NCBI RefSeq assembly: GCF_932526225.1
Contig: NC_064044.1
Coordinates: forward strand, 8,854,801-8,918,800
DNA: 64,000 bases
Source: Nematostella vectensis
Taxonomy: Eukaryota; Cnidaria; Anthozoa; Actiniaria; Edwardsiidae
Direction of reading: 5' to 3'
Part shown: positions 23,681 through 37,100 of the stretch, piece by piece
Position numbering within the stretch: the stretch's first letter is position 1
Layout of the letters: the number at the start of each line of letters is the position of its first letter
Made by a program: the position numbers and the translations under genes
Notes under the pieces: model-generated
Databases searched by the model: none
Seen by the model: the letters and a program-made list of their open reading frames with translations, nothing else
Told to the model about the DNA's origin: nothing

Positions 23681-24287
23681 TTTTTACCCACGGATTAGTT
23701 CTGTTCCCGAAACGCTGATTAGCATTAACTCTGGGTTACTCTGGAGGTAAAATCTAACCCTGCTCGCGAGGTCGGTTAACTCGCTAACCTACGGTTTCGT
23801 TGGCGTAACACAGGCTTCCCAAACTTTGTAGTAGAACTAAAGTTTCATAAAATGTCGCTATGTTATGCGACCTTCGTTGCGATGCTGACACGAAAACTGT
23901 GCTGGGAAAGACAAAAAGTTACAGGAAAGTTATAATTGAAATGAATCTGTCTCGCTAGTGTCACACACCAAACTCGAATCTTGCAAATGACATTTTTGGC
24001 AATGAAATGGAGGTAATTACAGGAGATGTAGAGGTGTTTTGGGGCTTATTTGCAAAAATAAAATCACCAAATGTAAATATTTGAATTGATCTACAGTGAG
24101 TATCCTGTGTGAATTCTACTCGTCAAACCAGTTTTTCACTCGCTTTATCCAGGGTTAGTAAATCGGGGGATTACTTGGCTTTCGGGAACGGTGAGTTTTC
24201 CGTAGTTTAGCTAACCTCCGATTTGCGAATTTTAACCCGGGATAAGGCGCTAATCTAGGGTTAAGTTCATCCGCCTTTCAGGAACCG
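23681..24287. other. Non-coding, probably end of another repeat element
   Basis: No gene is visible. Words such as TAACCCACG, AACTCTGGGTTA and, inverted near 24260, AACCCTAGATTAGCG suggest a degenerate element with partly inverted ends. It fills the space between the BEL remnant and the start of homology with 48339. Confidence 0.35.
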
Positions 24288-24359
24288 GCCCCAGGTGTAC
24301 AGCTGGAGTATCAGGGATCCTCCACAGGAGTGAAGGGGATTCCCTCTCTTCACCTTCCC

Positions 24360-24790
24360 CCATACCTTATTACACTAAATTTTCGCGCCACTTTAATTTC
24401 GCGATTTTTAAAAGATCCGCGAAAATAAAGTGACCCGAAAATTAGGATGCACGAAAATTAAGTGAGTACACAAGAAGCCTTTGGGTGTTATTGGCTGTTT
24501 TATGTAAACACCTTGTCTATTAAGTCATCTAATGTACATATAGTACAGTGAGGGGTTGAGTTGGACATGTAATTATAGATTTTTATGAATCTAAATTTAG
24601 CCCACGCATCATTTTGTTACAAATTGTTTCAGTTTTGATGATTACAGCATATTTAATTCCACTTGTTTTACTTGATTTTATTATCCCAAAATCGCTAAAA
24701 TAAAGTGATCAGATTTTTACGAAATTAGGAAAATCACAAAAATAAAGTGTCGCAAAATACCAGTGCGAAATTTTGACGTCACGAAATTAC
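24360..24790. repeat. AT-rich element with TTCGCG/AATAAAGTG half-palindromes
   Basis: Words such as TTTCGCGATTTTTAAAAG and GCGAAAATAAAGTG occur in both orientations between the flanks, suggesting a decayed palindromic element. The same element is at about 48420-48850 in the second copy. It lies upstream of the signal-peptide exon. Confidence 0.45.
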
Positions 24791-25106
24791 TCAGTATCTA
24801 TGCAAGGGGTGGTGAAAGGTCCCTAGAAATATTGATTTGCTTGCCAAATTTTAAGGCATCTTGAATTCTTTGATTTTAGAGATTCAACTTCTTGTTCTCG
24901 GAACTATAGAAAAGCAAGATCTCGTTTTCTCATATTTTCAAAGTAGCCTTCTCGCCGTCTCAGGTTTTTTTTCGGATTGACCATTTGCCACTCCCTTAAG
25001 CAGGGCCCTTGACTGTACCCGGAATTTTGGTGTTAACCCCCGCCCCAGGTGGTCCTTGTTGAATGACTAATCTGTACAAACCTTAATGTTCTTAGATCTC
25101 CACATT

Positions 25107-25161
25107 ATGACCTGGCTAGCAGCTGTCGTCCTTTCCTGTTTGGTACTTCATGTATTTTGTG
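25107..25161 (+). CDS. RTK-1 exon 1, signal peptide
   Basis: ATG at 25107 opens [18 protein letters not shown], a short N terminus followed by a hydrophobic core and small residues, which is a classical signal peptide. The donor GTAGTA follows in phase 1, matching the phase of the following FN3 exon in RTK-2. The identical exon is at 49167-49221. Confidence 0.75.
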
Positions 25162-28100
25162 GTAGTATGTATTGATTTCCTTGTCTTGTTTAAGATGCTG
25201 GGGAAAAGGGGAGGAGGGGTACAAAAAAAAGGATTTTGGGAGGGTTAAAGAGTGTTGATCAGCCAATCTTTTGTTAATGTTTACTGCTGAAAATACTATG
25301 GTCTATATAAGAACACTATTCATGGATGAATTCTGATCAATATTCCATCACTACCCACACAAAAAAATCCATCTTATTTACCATATTAGTTCTGTAAAAT
25401 TAGTAAGGTCCTGTCATGTGTAGTGTGTCGGGGTTTGCCTTGCCGAGACCTCACATCCCCTTGGCACGTCGTGACAGAAGCCTCTAGATAAAAAAATAAA
25501 TTGCATCACAATTATATTATTCACCATCGTAATCATCTTCATCAACATACTCTGTCTTCATACTACAACCTTCATCATCATTATTATCACCATCATCATC
25601 ATCACCATCATCATTTTATCATTATCAAACCACTGCAACCATAATCATCACAACCATCATTGTCATTATAAATATTACCATCATCATCATTATCAATATT
25701 ACCATCATCATCATTATCAATATGACCATCATCATCATTATCAAAATTATCATCATCAACATTATCAACATAACCATCATCATCATTATCAATAGTACCA
25801 TCATCATCATTATCAATATTACCATCATCATCATTATCAATATTACCATCATCATCATTATTAATATTATCATCATCATCATTATCAATATTACCATTAT
25901 CATCATTATCATTATTACCATCATCATCATTATCAATATTATCATCATCATCATTATCAATAGTACCATCATCATCAGTATCAATATTACTATCATCATC
26001 ATAACCTGCGTAGCTGGCGGTTTTGGTAAGTTTCAGAGCAGTTTTATCCGTGTGTACGTAAAACCGTTCGTAGTTTGTTTTGATGTTTTTTTTTTGTATG
26101 GCCGCGCGACAGGAGCATAAAATGGCAAAGCTCAAGTTGTATGGTTGGTTATATTAACCTCGCAAAGCCTCGGTCGATACGCCAAAGCCTCAGTTTGATA
26201 TTTCCCGGCATGACCTCACTCTCGGTTAGTAAGTTGTTTATTATATGGCTTTTTAAAATAAAAATGACAAGAAAAACAAATCAACTTTCGCTTTCGCGCG
26301 AATATCGATTAGTTTATCGATCGATTTCAAAAAGGCGGGAAAACTAAAAACACTCGCGCGCTGCCAAATTAAAAATGTAAATGAGTGAAAAGATTCAACA
26401 ACAAGTAATTGGTAGTAATTGGACGACTCTTGGAAGCTACAGGTTTTATCATAGGTGAAGTTGATCCAAACAATAACAAAGAAAGCTGAGTTGTCAGTCC
26501 TCACGGCATGAATGGACTGTTTAGTTCGAAAAATCCACGGTATGTAGAGAACAAACTTCTGAAGTAAGTTAAAATGAAAAGGCCAATCGCTTTGTGCGGC
26601 GTTTTGATTAGTACTCTAAAAGAGACTTTTCTGGGTCTTTACACCCCTTGTTATTTATCCATTTGTTTGTTTATCCGATATAAATAACTTAAGCTTTGTA
26701 TTTTTTGGCTATCGGTGGCGGCTCGTGATCTTATTGTTTTTCTTTGTGTCAAAAATTCCCTCTTCAGGATAATAGAACTCCGACTCAAAGTGCTCGTCAT
26801 CTCACATTATCAACTTTAAGACCTGTTTGTTTCTTGTTTTTTTTTTTTTTTTTTTTGGTGGCTTTGTTTTTTTGGTCGATTTTGTTTTAGCGAAATTCGT
26901 GCAACCGAACAAAGCAACACAAAAAAGCTCACAAAATGTCCCGCTCCGAATACGGAAAAAGACGGCCCGCTGATTAAACATTTCTGTTTCTTCTGGGTGT
27001 TAGAATTCGCTACTCGAATGTTCGCTTTCACTCGTTTTGCAGTTTGAAGGTGGGAAAAATATCAAAAACCAAAAAATTGGGAAAAATTTTTCGTAGGTCA
27101 ATACGGAATTCCGTAATGCCCTCAGAGACGGGCAATACGGGAATGTCACGACTACGAATTAGCCAATCACAGCGCGCGTACTATCGTAGCCATAAAATAA
27201 TATCTTATATTAAACCTAGAGGTTCCTTGTACAATATACAATAAAATAAGCTTTGGTACTTTGGTAGATTATACGTTCTTGAGATATGATGAAGCAAAGT
27301 TGCCATAAATTATGAACAAGTATCAGTGCTTAAATTTTTGCCCAAATTGGACAATTCCTGACAAATCAAGATTCTTAAGTGCACCAGTCCCTTAGATTCA
27401 ACTGAGGAGTTCCAAATAAGAAATTTCAAAATCGCTCAAAAGTGGTTTAAAGTTAGCCCCTGGTTCTCTTATCATGGTTAAAAAGTTTGAGTTACATACA
27501 ATAAATATTTTTCGAGAAATTCCGAATTTACGATTTTGCCTATCAAATCGCCGATTTGCGTTCGGCTTCATTATAATTCGGGAATTTGATTCCCCCAATT
27601 TTTTATCTGCTGAATCGAAAGAAATAACACCAATCTTTGCTCAAAGTGCAAAATTTCTGCGAAAATCCATGTACCATCGGTTTTATAAGCCCCTAATTTA
27701 GACTATTATTCAAGTCGACATTTTTTATTGACATGTTTAGACAGCAATAAAATATCCTTTTTTTGTCGGAAAAAGTGAAGAAACCACTCTATTTATACCT
27801 TATCAACTCCTTTCTAAGGATCTGTATCGCTATTTTTAATTCCGCATATATTTAAAGAATATTTTGCGATTTTTTACGCAAGGTGAAAAATGCCCCCAAA
27901 TCGGCGATTTGATAGGCAAAATCGTAAATTCAGTTTTTCTCGAAAAATATTTATTGTATGTAACTCAAACTTTTTTTTACCATGATAAGAGAGCCAGGGG
28001 CTAACTTTAAACCAATTTTGGGCGATTTTGAAATTTCGTATTTGGAACTCCTCAGTTGAATTTAAGGGACTGGTGCACTTAATATCTCAAGAACGATTTT

Positions 28101-31100
28101 TAATAAATAAATCTTTAATAAATTTTTAATAAATCTTTCTTTCTCAAGAAAGATTTTTAATATCTCAAGAACGGATTATTTACCAAAAAGTACCAAAGCT
28201 TATTTTGTTTCACAAGGAACCTCTAGGCAAAAAATCAAACAAATATATGCTAATAAAACCTTGCAATTTGAATTTTGCAATTTTTTTGCTCCTGTCTGGC
28301 CGCGCGAGAGAGCTGGGGCAAGTGTATGTGTTTTTTCCCACAAGTCCTGTCCTTTTTTCCGGGCGTCCCTTACATTTGCCTTGCTCTCTCGCCAACCATC
28401 AAAACAAATTAAGAACGATTTCGCGTATTCCCCGTAAAAAACTGCCCTGAAAATGAGCAAAACCGCCAGCTGTGCAGGCTACATCACCATCATCATTTTT
28501 TTTTCAAGTATCATATATCACTTCGACATCCATTACCATTACCGTCATCGTGACCAATGCTAACAGCGCTAATGCTAAAGCCTAACCTTGTCAGCCTAAC
28601 CTCGACACCCTTGTTGTCTTGTGTTTTCGTCTCTCATTGCTGTTCGATGATAGCAAGTAGTTAGTTGTGTTCTCCAGGCGTGTACACAGGGTTAGTGAGA
28701 AATCACTAAAATGATCGACGTTTAAGGAATTTGACTCATATTCCGGACGCAAATAAGCCACTAAAGCTGAATATGTTTACAACAATTGCAAAAAGAAATA
28801 TAACTAACTTTATTGTGCGCGATTTAGATACAAGTGTATGGTTTCGCGTTGGGTATTGGTTTTATGCATTTTAATGGAAACCTTTTTTACCATGCTTTTT
28901 TACCATGATTCCTGTGACTGCGCACCCTCCTCAGCCATTCCTGGGTACGCGCCTGTTCTCTCACAACTGCCTGATGATAGTAATGAGCTGTTTATAATGA
29001 ATCCTGATATAATGAAGGCCCTGTGTACGGCGAGCGTGAAGCAAGGCTTTGGGCAGGTCGGAGTTTGTTTAATACCACTTTTTTATCACGCTGCCATTTT
29101 ATACTGACCCCTCAATGCCGAGTCACACAAAGCATCCATTTCCATCGGCTAACGCAAGCGAGTTACCGATATATTTTCAATTAAAGATCATCAATACATT
29201 ATTATAGACTCTATTCTTAGATTGATATTTTGAAGTTTCCTGGCAAATAAACTGTTGTATTTTCAATAATAAACAATAGCAAAGGAGTGGTTGATCAACA
29301 TTCTATAAATGTTGCAAGTGCAAACTCAAACCTCCAACTCAAACACTTAAAGCCTCTCTTTCGCGCCAAATTACACAGGACCCCATACTATGTAAAAAGG
29401 TCGATAACAACCTGATTCTTTTCAGCCCCGCCACCACCCAGAGGGCTGACCGTACGATTCACAAGTGAATCATCCCTGCGTGCTGATTGGCTCCTCATAA
29501 CACGTGACAAGGTTAATGGGGTTATCATTGGTTACCAGTATCTTCTCTATAACCAGTCAGGCCTAATGTCCAATGACACCGAGCTAAACACAACGTCATC
29601 GCACACCTTCAACGATCTTGAGCGGTGCGAGGGTTACGAAGTTCGCGTACGTGCATGGACTGCAGGGGGTTATGGGAACTACAGTACCGTGGAGTTGCCC
29701 AACGAATGTGGTATGAAAATTTAAGAAATAAATTTTTCGAAAATACATTATTAAGATTTTTGTTCAAAATATATACCATTATTATATTGAGTACCCTATT
29801 CCTTATTTCAATATTGATAAATTTGTTAGTTTTGAACATGGAATAACTACTATCAATTTTGCTATTGGATGCTATTAGGTGAAACAAAAATCGAGAAAAT
29901 TTAAAGTTATGGTTATGTAAAGATGGTGGTTTGGGTTATAGATCGGAATATGTAAAGGAAAACAACCACAGCTATCCAAGTCATGCAGGATATTGTCCTC
30001 ATTTGTTTTCTTATACTATTTGTCTATACTATTTGACTATCCCATAATATTTGTTATTTTTATATCAACCACAGCTATCCCAAGCATCAAGGATATTGTC
30101 CTTATTTGTGTTTTTCATATTAACCATAGCTATCCTATGCATCCAGGATTTTGTTCTTTTGTAATTTTTGTTCCAACCAAAGCTATTCCAAGCATCCAGG
30201 ATTTTGTTCTCATTCTTAATTTTTAATTCAACCACAGCTATCCCAGTTATCCAGTCCCCTTATCTCAGACTAATCGCGACCGAGACCAAGCCCCACGTCC
30301 TTCCACTAAACTACACGTCTATTCCTCCTGCAAGCATTATATGGACTCTGCCAGACAAATCCACTTTAGCTCTCAATGATAAACTTCACCGGATAGTAAT
30401 AGATGAAGAGACCAAAAGGGAAAATGATTCAGTGATAACTAACAATGAGACGCTGAGCTTTACATATGTGGTGTCCGGTGACAAGGGGACGTATACGTGT
30501 AACGTGACCAACAGATTGGGCTCGGCTATCGCTACTAGGGACCTCCTTATTGGTAATGGTACGTATATTCCTTGTAGTGATATTTTTATCATAATCATCA
30601 TTATCATCATTATTATTTTTAATGAATGGGATGACGATGGTGATGATGATGATGAAAATATGATGCTGTTAATGATGTCGATTATGCAAAATTTAGTATA
30701 TTGACGTTAAATTATAATGACTGTCATGATATTACTGTTGTTGTTGATGATGATGATGATGGTGATGATAATAATGGTGATGATGATGATGATGATGATG
30801 AGTAATGACCTGATTTTATTTTATCTGATGCAGTTCGTATTACATTTCTACTTAAAATAACAAGTGAAACATATAGCAGCAAGCTCAAGGAGCCCAAAAG
30901 CCCCGAGTTCAATGCTCTTGCGAGCAACATAAAGAAACAGGTAGGTTAATGATGTGTTGGTCTAGATCTTGTACCCTAATACGTTAGTACCCCTTTATAG
31001 GGACTCTGTTGAGACTTTCGGGTTGTCCTCTTTGAGCGGAATGTATGGAACAAATATATAGACCTTTTTTTAATAGCCACTAGAAGCCACTAGCTTTATG

Positions 31101-34100
31101 GAAGATATAAATCCTTCAAACTCTTATCTTTCTAAAGAATCCTCTCGTTAACGAGTCTAAAATGCGCTTCTCTTGCTCCAGATCAGTTTGTTGTATGCAG
31201 ATAAACAGTCTTACTCGATACTCCAAGTCAACATAAATTCATTCAGGTAATTGATATATTTATTCCAGCTACATTTGTAAATCTACGCACTTTGCGGTTT
31301 TATAAATCACCAATGACCTGGTGAAATTTTATAGTCCGACGCGCGCTGCCGTTGCCACCTTAACAGTTGGTATTTTCGGATGGCAGCACTGCCATTTGCA
31401 CGGACAACGACTTTGAAATAGGTGTATATATTTTTTTACGAGCAGCTTTCGTATCTTTAGTTTCGAACGTGCGCCTGTTTTTCTTACCAGTAATGGAAGT
31501 GTGATATCAAGCTTTGATGTCCTTGCAAACCGCACCGCCAGTATCAGTCACTCGTACCTGGAGAAAGATGTGGTGGCTACCATGGTAACCCAAGCTCGTA
31601 CGGGTAGCGTAGGAGAACTCAAAGTCGATGGCGTCATCATTGAAGGTATGCTTATTTTGAGCATCGACCATTTGATATCTCACAGGAATGTTACGCGTTT
31701 TTTTTTTTCTTGCATGATTTTTTCTCGACCAATAGGCGACTTGCAATAAGAAATCACGTTACTAATTGCGACTGCGCCCGCGTCCCGCCGGAGAGGAACG
31801 AGCAACCTCGTCCCCAGGGTCTTCTGGGTAATTTTTAATAAGGTGCCATATTGAAAATTACCCAGAAACCCCTGGGAATGAGGTATACCTTCAAATGGGA
31901 ATAAACCTTACCTATCAGGAACCTTGCCTGTTCAGTTGAATTTCGCTCTGCCGTCAGCCATAAATTGCTTGCTCGAATGGCTTGTGCAGTATTCGGATTT
32001 CTTCAGCAGTTTGAAAAAAAAATATTTTTTTTACCGAAAATGGTAAGAGAAATGTCCGATAAATAGATGCATGATATTGACATGAATGAAGTAACAGCAG
32101 AACGTAAGCAAACAGACGATAATGATTAAGTTCAATAGTATTTAAAAAAAACTTAAAATAGAACTTAACAGAGAGTTGATAGCCTCCTACGCACCGCTCT
32201 TAGGGACCGCGCTTCCCTAGGCCCCACGAGTTGAAACCATGTCCTTAATTTTGATTATTGCGCTAATAAAAAAAGGTTTCACAGCTTCAAATTAAATTGA
32301 ATTCGTTTATTTTTATTTACAAAAATTTTCTGGTGAAAGAGCTCGCAGATATTTATACTCTATTTTCTCATTTATCTCAAGCCATGAATATGGTTAGAAT
32401 AATATGTTAAGTTTGAATAATATTGTAGAACATAATGATATGATAAAATCAAGTGTTGATTCTAAGGACAACGCTTTCATAACTTTTCTAATGTTTCTCT
32501 AATTTTTACTGTTTCTATAATTAAGAAAATTCAATGTCTCTTCTTTTTCCTTATCTTCTATTTCTTTCTTTTGTTCGTTCTGGCTTCCGTCATTCAAGCT
32601 TACGCAATTACATTTGGTGCCTTTTGATTGGTCAGTTCCATTCGGAGAGGTTGATTGGAAACCTTTTCAGTGCTGACCAATGAAAACGCTTCAAGGATTT
32701 TGAATGACAGAAGCCAGAATTCGATTAAATTGTTGAAAAGCGTCCGCTCGGCCGAGCACAATGAAGGGCTCAAACCCCTCCGCCACCTTTTCCCATAGTC
32801 CGTAGCCCAGGACAATAACATATATATACCACAGCTATCCCCATCAAACATAATGATGATAACCATATTTGGATATCCACAGGTAACCCACCAGCCGTTA
32901 AAAATCTGCAAGTGCATGATGTACAATCGACTTACGTGAAGCTAACGTGGGATCTCCCAGACTTTCCCAAGGAATATGAGATCGACAGCTTCATTCCTCA
33001 ATTCATGAAGCATGGAGACTCTACTTTCACGAACTCTACGACCATAGCGAGTGGCGAGGCGAAGGCAGGCATGGTGGAAGGACTCGAGCCAGGGACAGAC
33101 TACTTTGTACGCGTTGTGACACATCGCAAGTTGGTCAGTCAGATTGGCGAGAGCGAGGAACTGGAGATTACTACCCCAGGTGAGATTACGTGCCATGGTA
33201 ACGTCATCTGACTCGGGATCATGACACCAGGCGTGATGACGCCAAATGTAAAGGATGTGACGTCATACAATTAAACTGGAGAGAGCTAAAGACGGGGGAT
33301 AGCGACATCAGAAGAGTTGACGTAATACGCTAACATCAAGCCTCAATGACACATTAATAGACTCGGTTGATAATTTGATTGATGTGACATAACAAATAAA
33401 TGGACTAAGGGTGAGATAACGTCATACAATATTATGAAATCTAAATTATACGACGTCACATAAGATTATAAGAGAGAGACACCAGGTGAGATGACGTCAT
33501 GCAATAGTGTCTCATTTGACTGATATGACGTCACACATGAATATTCTGGAAGAGAGAGAGACTGGAGACCATCTGAGAAAGGGTCATACCGTAGGTCAAG
33601 TCTGAATAATATGGCGCCACAAAACTGGGAAAGAGCGAATCCTTAACTACCGTACTTCCGGTTTTCGTTTTGTTCTCAGACCGGATGTTGAAGGTCATAT
33701 TGTTAACCATCATACTTCCGGTTGGACTGGCTATCCTCATCGTAGCCTTGTTCTTGGCTGTATTCCGCCCTCGGTGCTCAACTGCTGACAAGCCTCTCCA
33801 ACCCTCCCCTATGCGTCAGGTATTCACAATTTTCGTTAAAATCCCTTGTTGCCTAAGAAACAAGAAAATAAAAACTTGCACGTAACCATTCCGACCTCTG
33901 TCACGCAATGAGTTTGGTAACTCGCGGATACAGAGAAAAGAACCACTTCTTAGGAGCCTATGGTATATGTTCCTGCTACGACATTCTCACTTTTTTTTGC
34001 AATCGTTTCTGTTCGGCAGATCTTCGGCCCACGTGACGGTCCAGCCAATAATGAAACCCTTTACGCGGCATGCTTGCGGGAGTTCCCGTGCGAATGGAAC

Positions 34101-37100
34101 GAGATCCCGCGGGACGATGTAGAGTTCGGAAAAGAGCTCGGGTCGGGCGCGTTTGGGGAGGTTTACGCTGGAACTGTCTCTAAAGACGGGAAATGCTTGC
34201 CGTGTGCTGTAAAGACACTTAAACGTACGTATTAGGGAAAGGGAAGTAGTCACTGAAAGGGTGGGAAATGCTTGCCGTGTGCTGTAAACACTCTTAAACG
34301 CACGTATTTAGGAAAATGGGAATAGTCACTTAAAGGTTAGGAAATGCAAACCGTGTACAGTAAAGGCACTCAAACGTAGGTAGAAGAAAAATGGGTGTGG
34401 TCACTAAAAGGGTGGGAAATGCATTCAAAAGACATTCAAAGACATTCAAACGTACGTATGTAGACAAGGGGCGGGCAGCAAGGATATTAGACGTGTATAA
34501 GGGTTTTGCTTTAAAATGGCAGGGGATTTGGAGTTTACATTGCGTTTTAGAATAGAGTTACTACAGTAGTATAGCAGACATATTTTCACAAGTAAGCTTG
34601 TGAAGTGTCAACATGAATTTCCTGTGGGTATCTATTGCTTTTAAGGATTGATTTTATTCCGGAACAATACACAATACTAGAACCACGGCGTAACATGCCA
34701 ACGCCAACTAAACTACACCTTGATTAACAGGTCACGCAACAGAGAGGGAGTACCGTGACTTATTCAATGAGCTTAGCATCATGGGACAAGTCGGCTTCCA
34801 CCCTAATGTGGTGAATCTGATTGGTGCTTGTACAGTAGATGGTAAGCCTTAAGCCGGATTTAGACACCACGATTTAGTCGTATGCATGTACAGTAGATGG
34901 TAAGCCTTAAGCCGGATTAAGAACGATCTAGTCGTATGCATGTACAGTAGATGGTAAGCCTTAAGCCGGATTTAGACACCACGATTTAGTCGTATGCATG
35001 TACAAAAGATGGTAAGCTATAAACCGGATTAAGAACGATTTAGTCGTATGCATGTAGAGTAGATGGTAAGCCTTAAGCCGGATCTAGACAGCACGATTAA
35101 GTCGTATGCATGTACAGTAGATGGTAAGCCTTAAGCCGGATCTAGACTGCACGATTTAGTCGTATGCATGTACAGTAGATGGTAAGCCTTAACCCGGATC
35201 TAGACTGTACGATTTAGTCGTATATGTGCAGTAGATGGTAAGCCTTAAGCCGGATCTAGACAGCACGGTTAAGTCGTATGCATGTACAGTAGATGGTAAG
35301 CCTTAAGCCGGATATAGACTCCACGATTTAGTTGTATGCGACCTGTCTACGACATGTCTTAGCCCTGAATTAAACACTACGACTTTCGTAAGCGAGCATC
35401 GTAGCGAAGTCGTAGCCTGATTTAAACTCTACGACTTAAGTTGTAGAGGGACTGCATACAACTAAAGGTTTTGACTTTCTTCACCCCTGTGTGTAATCAT
35501 TTTACATTGAATCTATCAGGATCCCTGTGTGTAATCGTTTGACATTCTCCCACTCAGGACCCCTGTGTGTAATTATTTGTCATTCTCCCCCTCAGGACCC
35601 CTGTGGGTTATCGTCAGCTTGGCAGAGAATGGAAATTTGTTGGACTACCTGCATCTCCACAGGAAGCCCAACTTTCAGGACCACTCGTACGAGAACATCC
35701 CCACTGTCTCCACTGAACAGCCCGAAGAGATCAGCTACGTGCAGAAGCTAAAGTTTGCTCACGGAATCGCACAAGGCATGAGGCACTTGGAAAAACACAA
35801 GGTGCTACTCTGATTCATTTATACTGCGGAAACGTCCCTGCAAGAAATGCTTTACATGCATGCTCTACCTTTACATGCCCCCTGAAAATCAACAATCTGA
35901 TAGATTCCCCCACTCTCCGTACTGATCTGATTTATTTAGGCTGCGGAAAGATCACAGAAAGAAGTTCCATGCTTTAAATTTACTTGCTCCCTGAAAATCA
36001 ACAATCTGATAGATTCCCCCACTCCCCGTACTGATCTCATTTATTTAGGCTGCGGAAAGATCACAGAAAGAAATTCCATGCTTTAAATTTACTTGCTCCC
36101 TGAAATCAACAATCTGACAGATCTCCTCCCCCCCCCCCGTAATGCTCTGATTCATTTATGCTGCGGAAACGTCCATGCTTTAAATTTACTTGCCCCCTGG
36201 AAATTAACAATTATAGACCCCCCGTACTACTCTGATTCAGTTGCAGTATACTGTGGAAACGTCCATGCTTTAAATTTACTTGCCCCCTGGAAATTAACAA
36301 TTATAGACCCCTCGTACTACTCTGATTCAGTTGCAGTATACTGTGGAAACGTCCATGCTTTAAATTTACTTCCCCCCTGGAAATTAACAATTATAGACCC
36401 CCCGTACTACTCTAATTCAGTTGCAGTATACTGTTGAAACGTCCATGCTTTAATTTTCTTTGCCCCCTGGAAATTAACAATTATAGACCCCCCGTACTAC
36501 TCTGATTCAGTTGCAGTATACTGTGGAAACGTCCATGCTTTAAATTTACTTGCCCCCTGGAAATTAACAATTATAGACCCCCCGTACTGCTCTGATTAAT
36601 TTATGCTGCGGAAACGTCCATGCTTTAAATTTACTTGCCCCCTGGAAATTAACAATTATAGACCCCCCATACTACTCTGATTCAGTTGCAGTATACTGTG
36701 TAAACGTCCATGCTTTAAATTTACTTGCCTCCTGGAAATTAACAATTATAGACCCCCGTACTACTCTGATTCAGTTGCAGTATACTGTGTAAACGTCCAT
36801 GCTTTAAATTTACTTGCCTCCTGGAAATTAACAATTATAGACCCCCCGTACTACTCTGATTCAGTTGCAGTATACTGTGGAAACGTCCATGCTTTAAATT
36901 TACTTGCCTCCTGGAAATTAACAATTATAGACCCCCCGTACTACTCTGATTCAGTTGCAGTATACTGTGAAAACGTCCCAGAAAGGATTCCCATGATGCC
37001 CTAAATCTATTGCCCCAGCGTTGCCTCCTGGAAATCAGCAATAAAAGTCCCCCCCTCCCCCATTAAATGCTTCCCACTTCCCACCTGATGATGCCCTTTC

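Noticed and set aside
25611-26135. Asp/Asn-rich open frame on the minus strand (and Met/Ile- or Ile-rich frames here and at 51559-51884)
   Set aside because: These are frames through ATC/ATT microsatellites. All frames of such repeats stay open by composition.
32600-32926. 108-codon minus-strand frame repeated at 58031-58357
   Set aside because: Its presence in both copies only reflects the recent duplication. It overlaps the acceptor and start of an FN3 exon on the other strand and has no supporting features.
36093-36437. Repeat-containing open frame of 114 codons
   Set aside because: It follows the 90-bp intronic tandem repeat between two kinase exons, and 90 is a multiple of three, so the frame stays open by chance.
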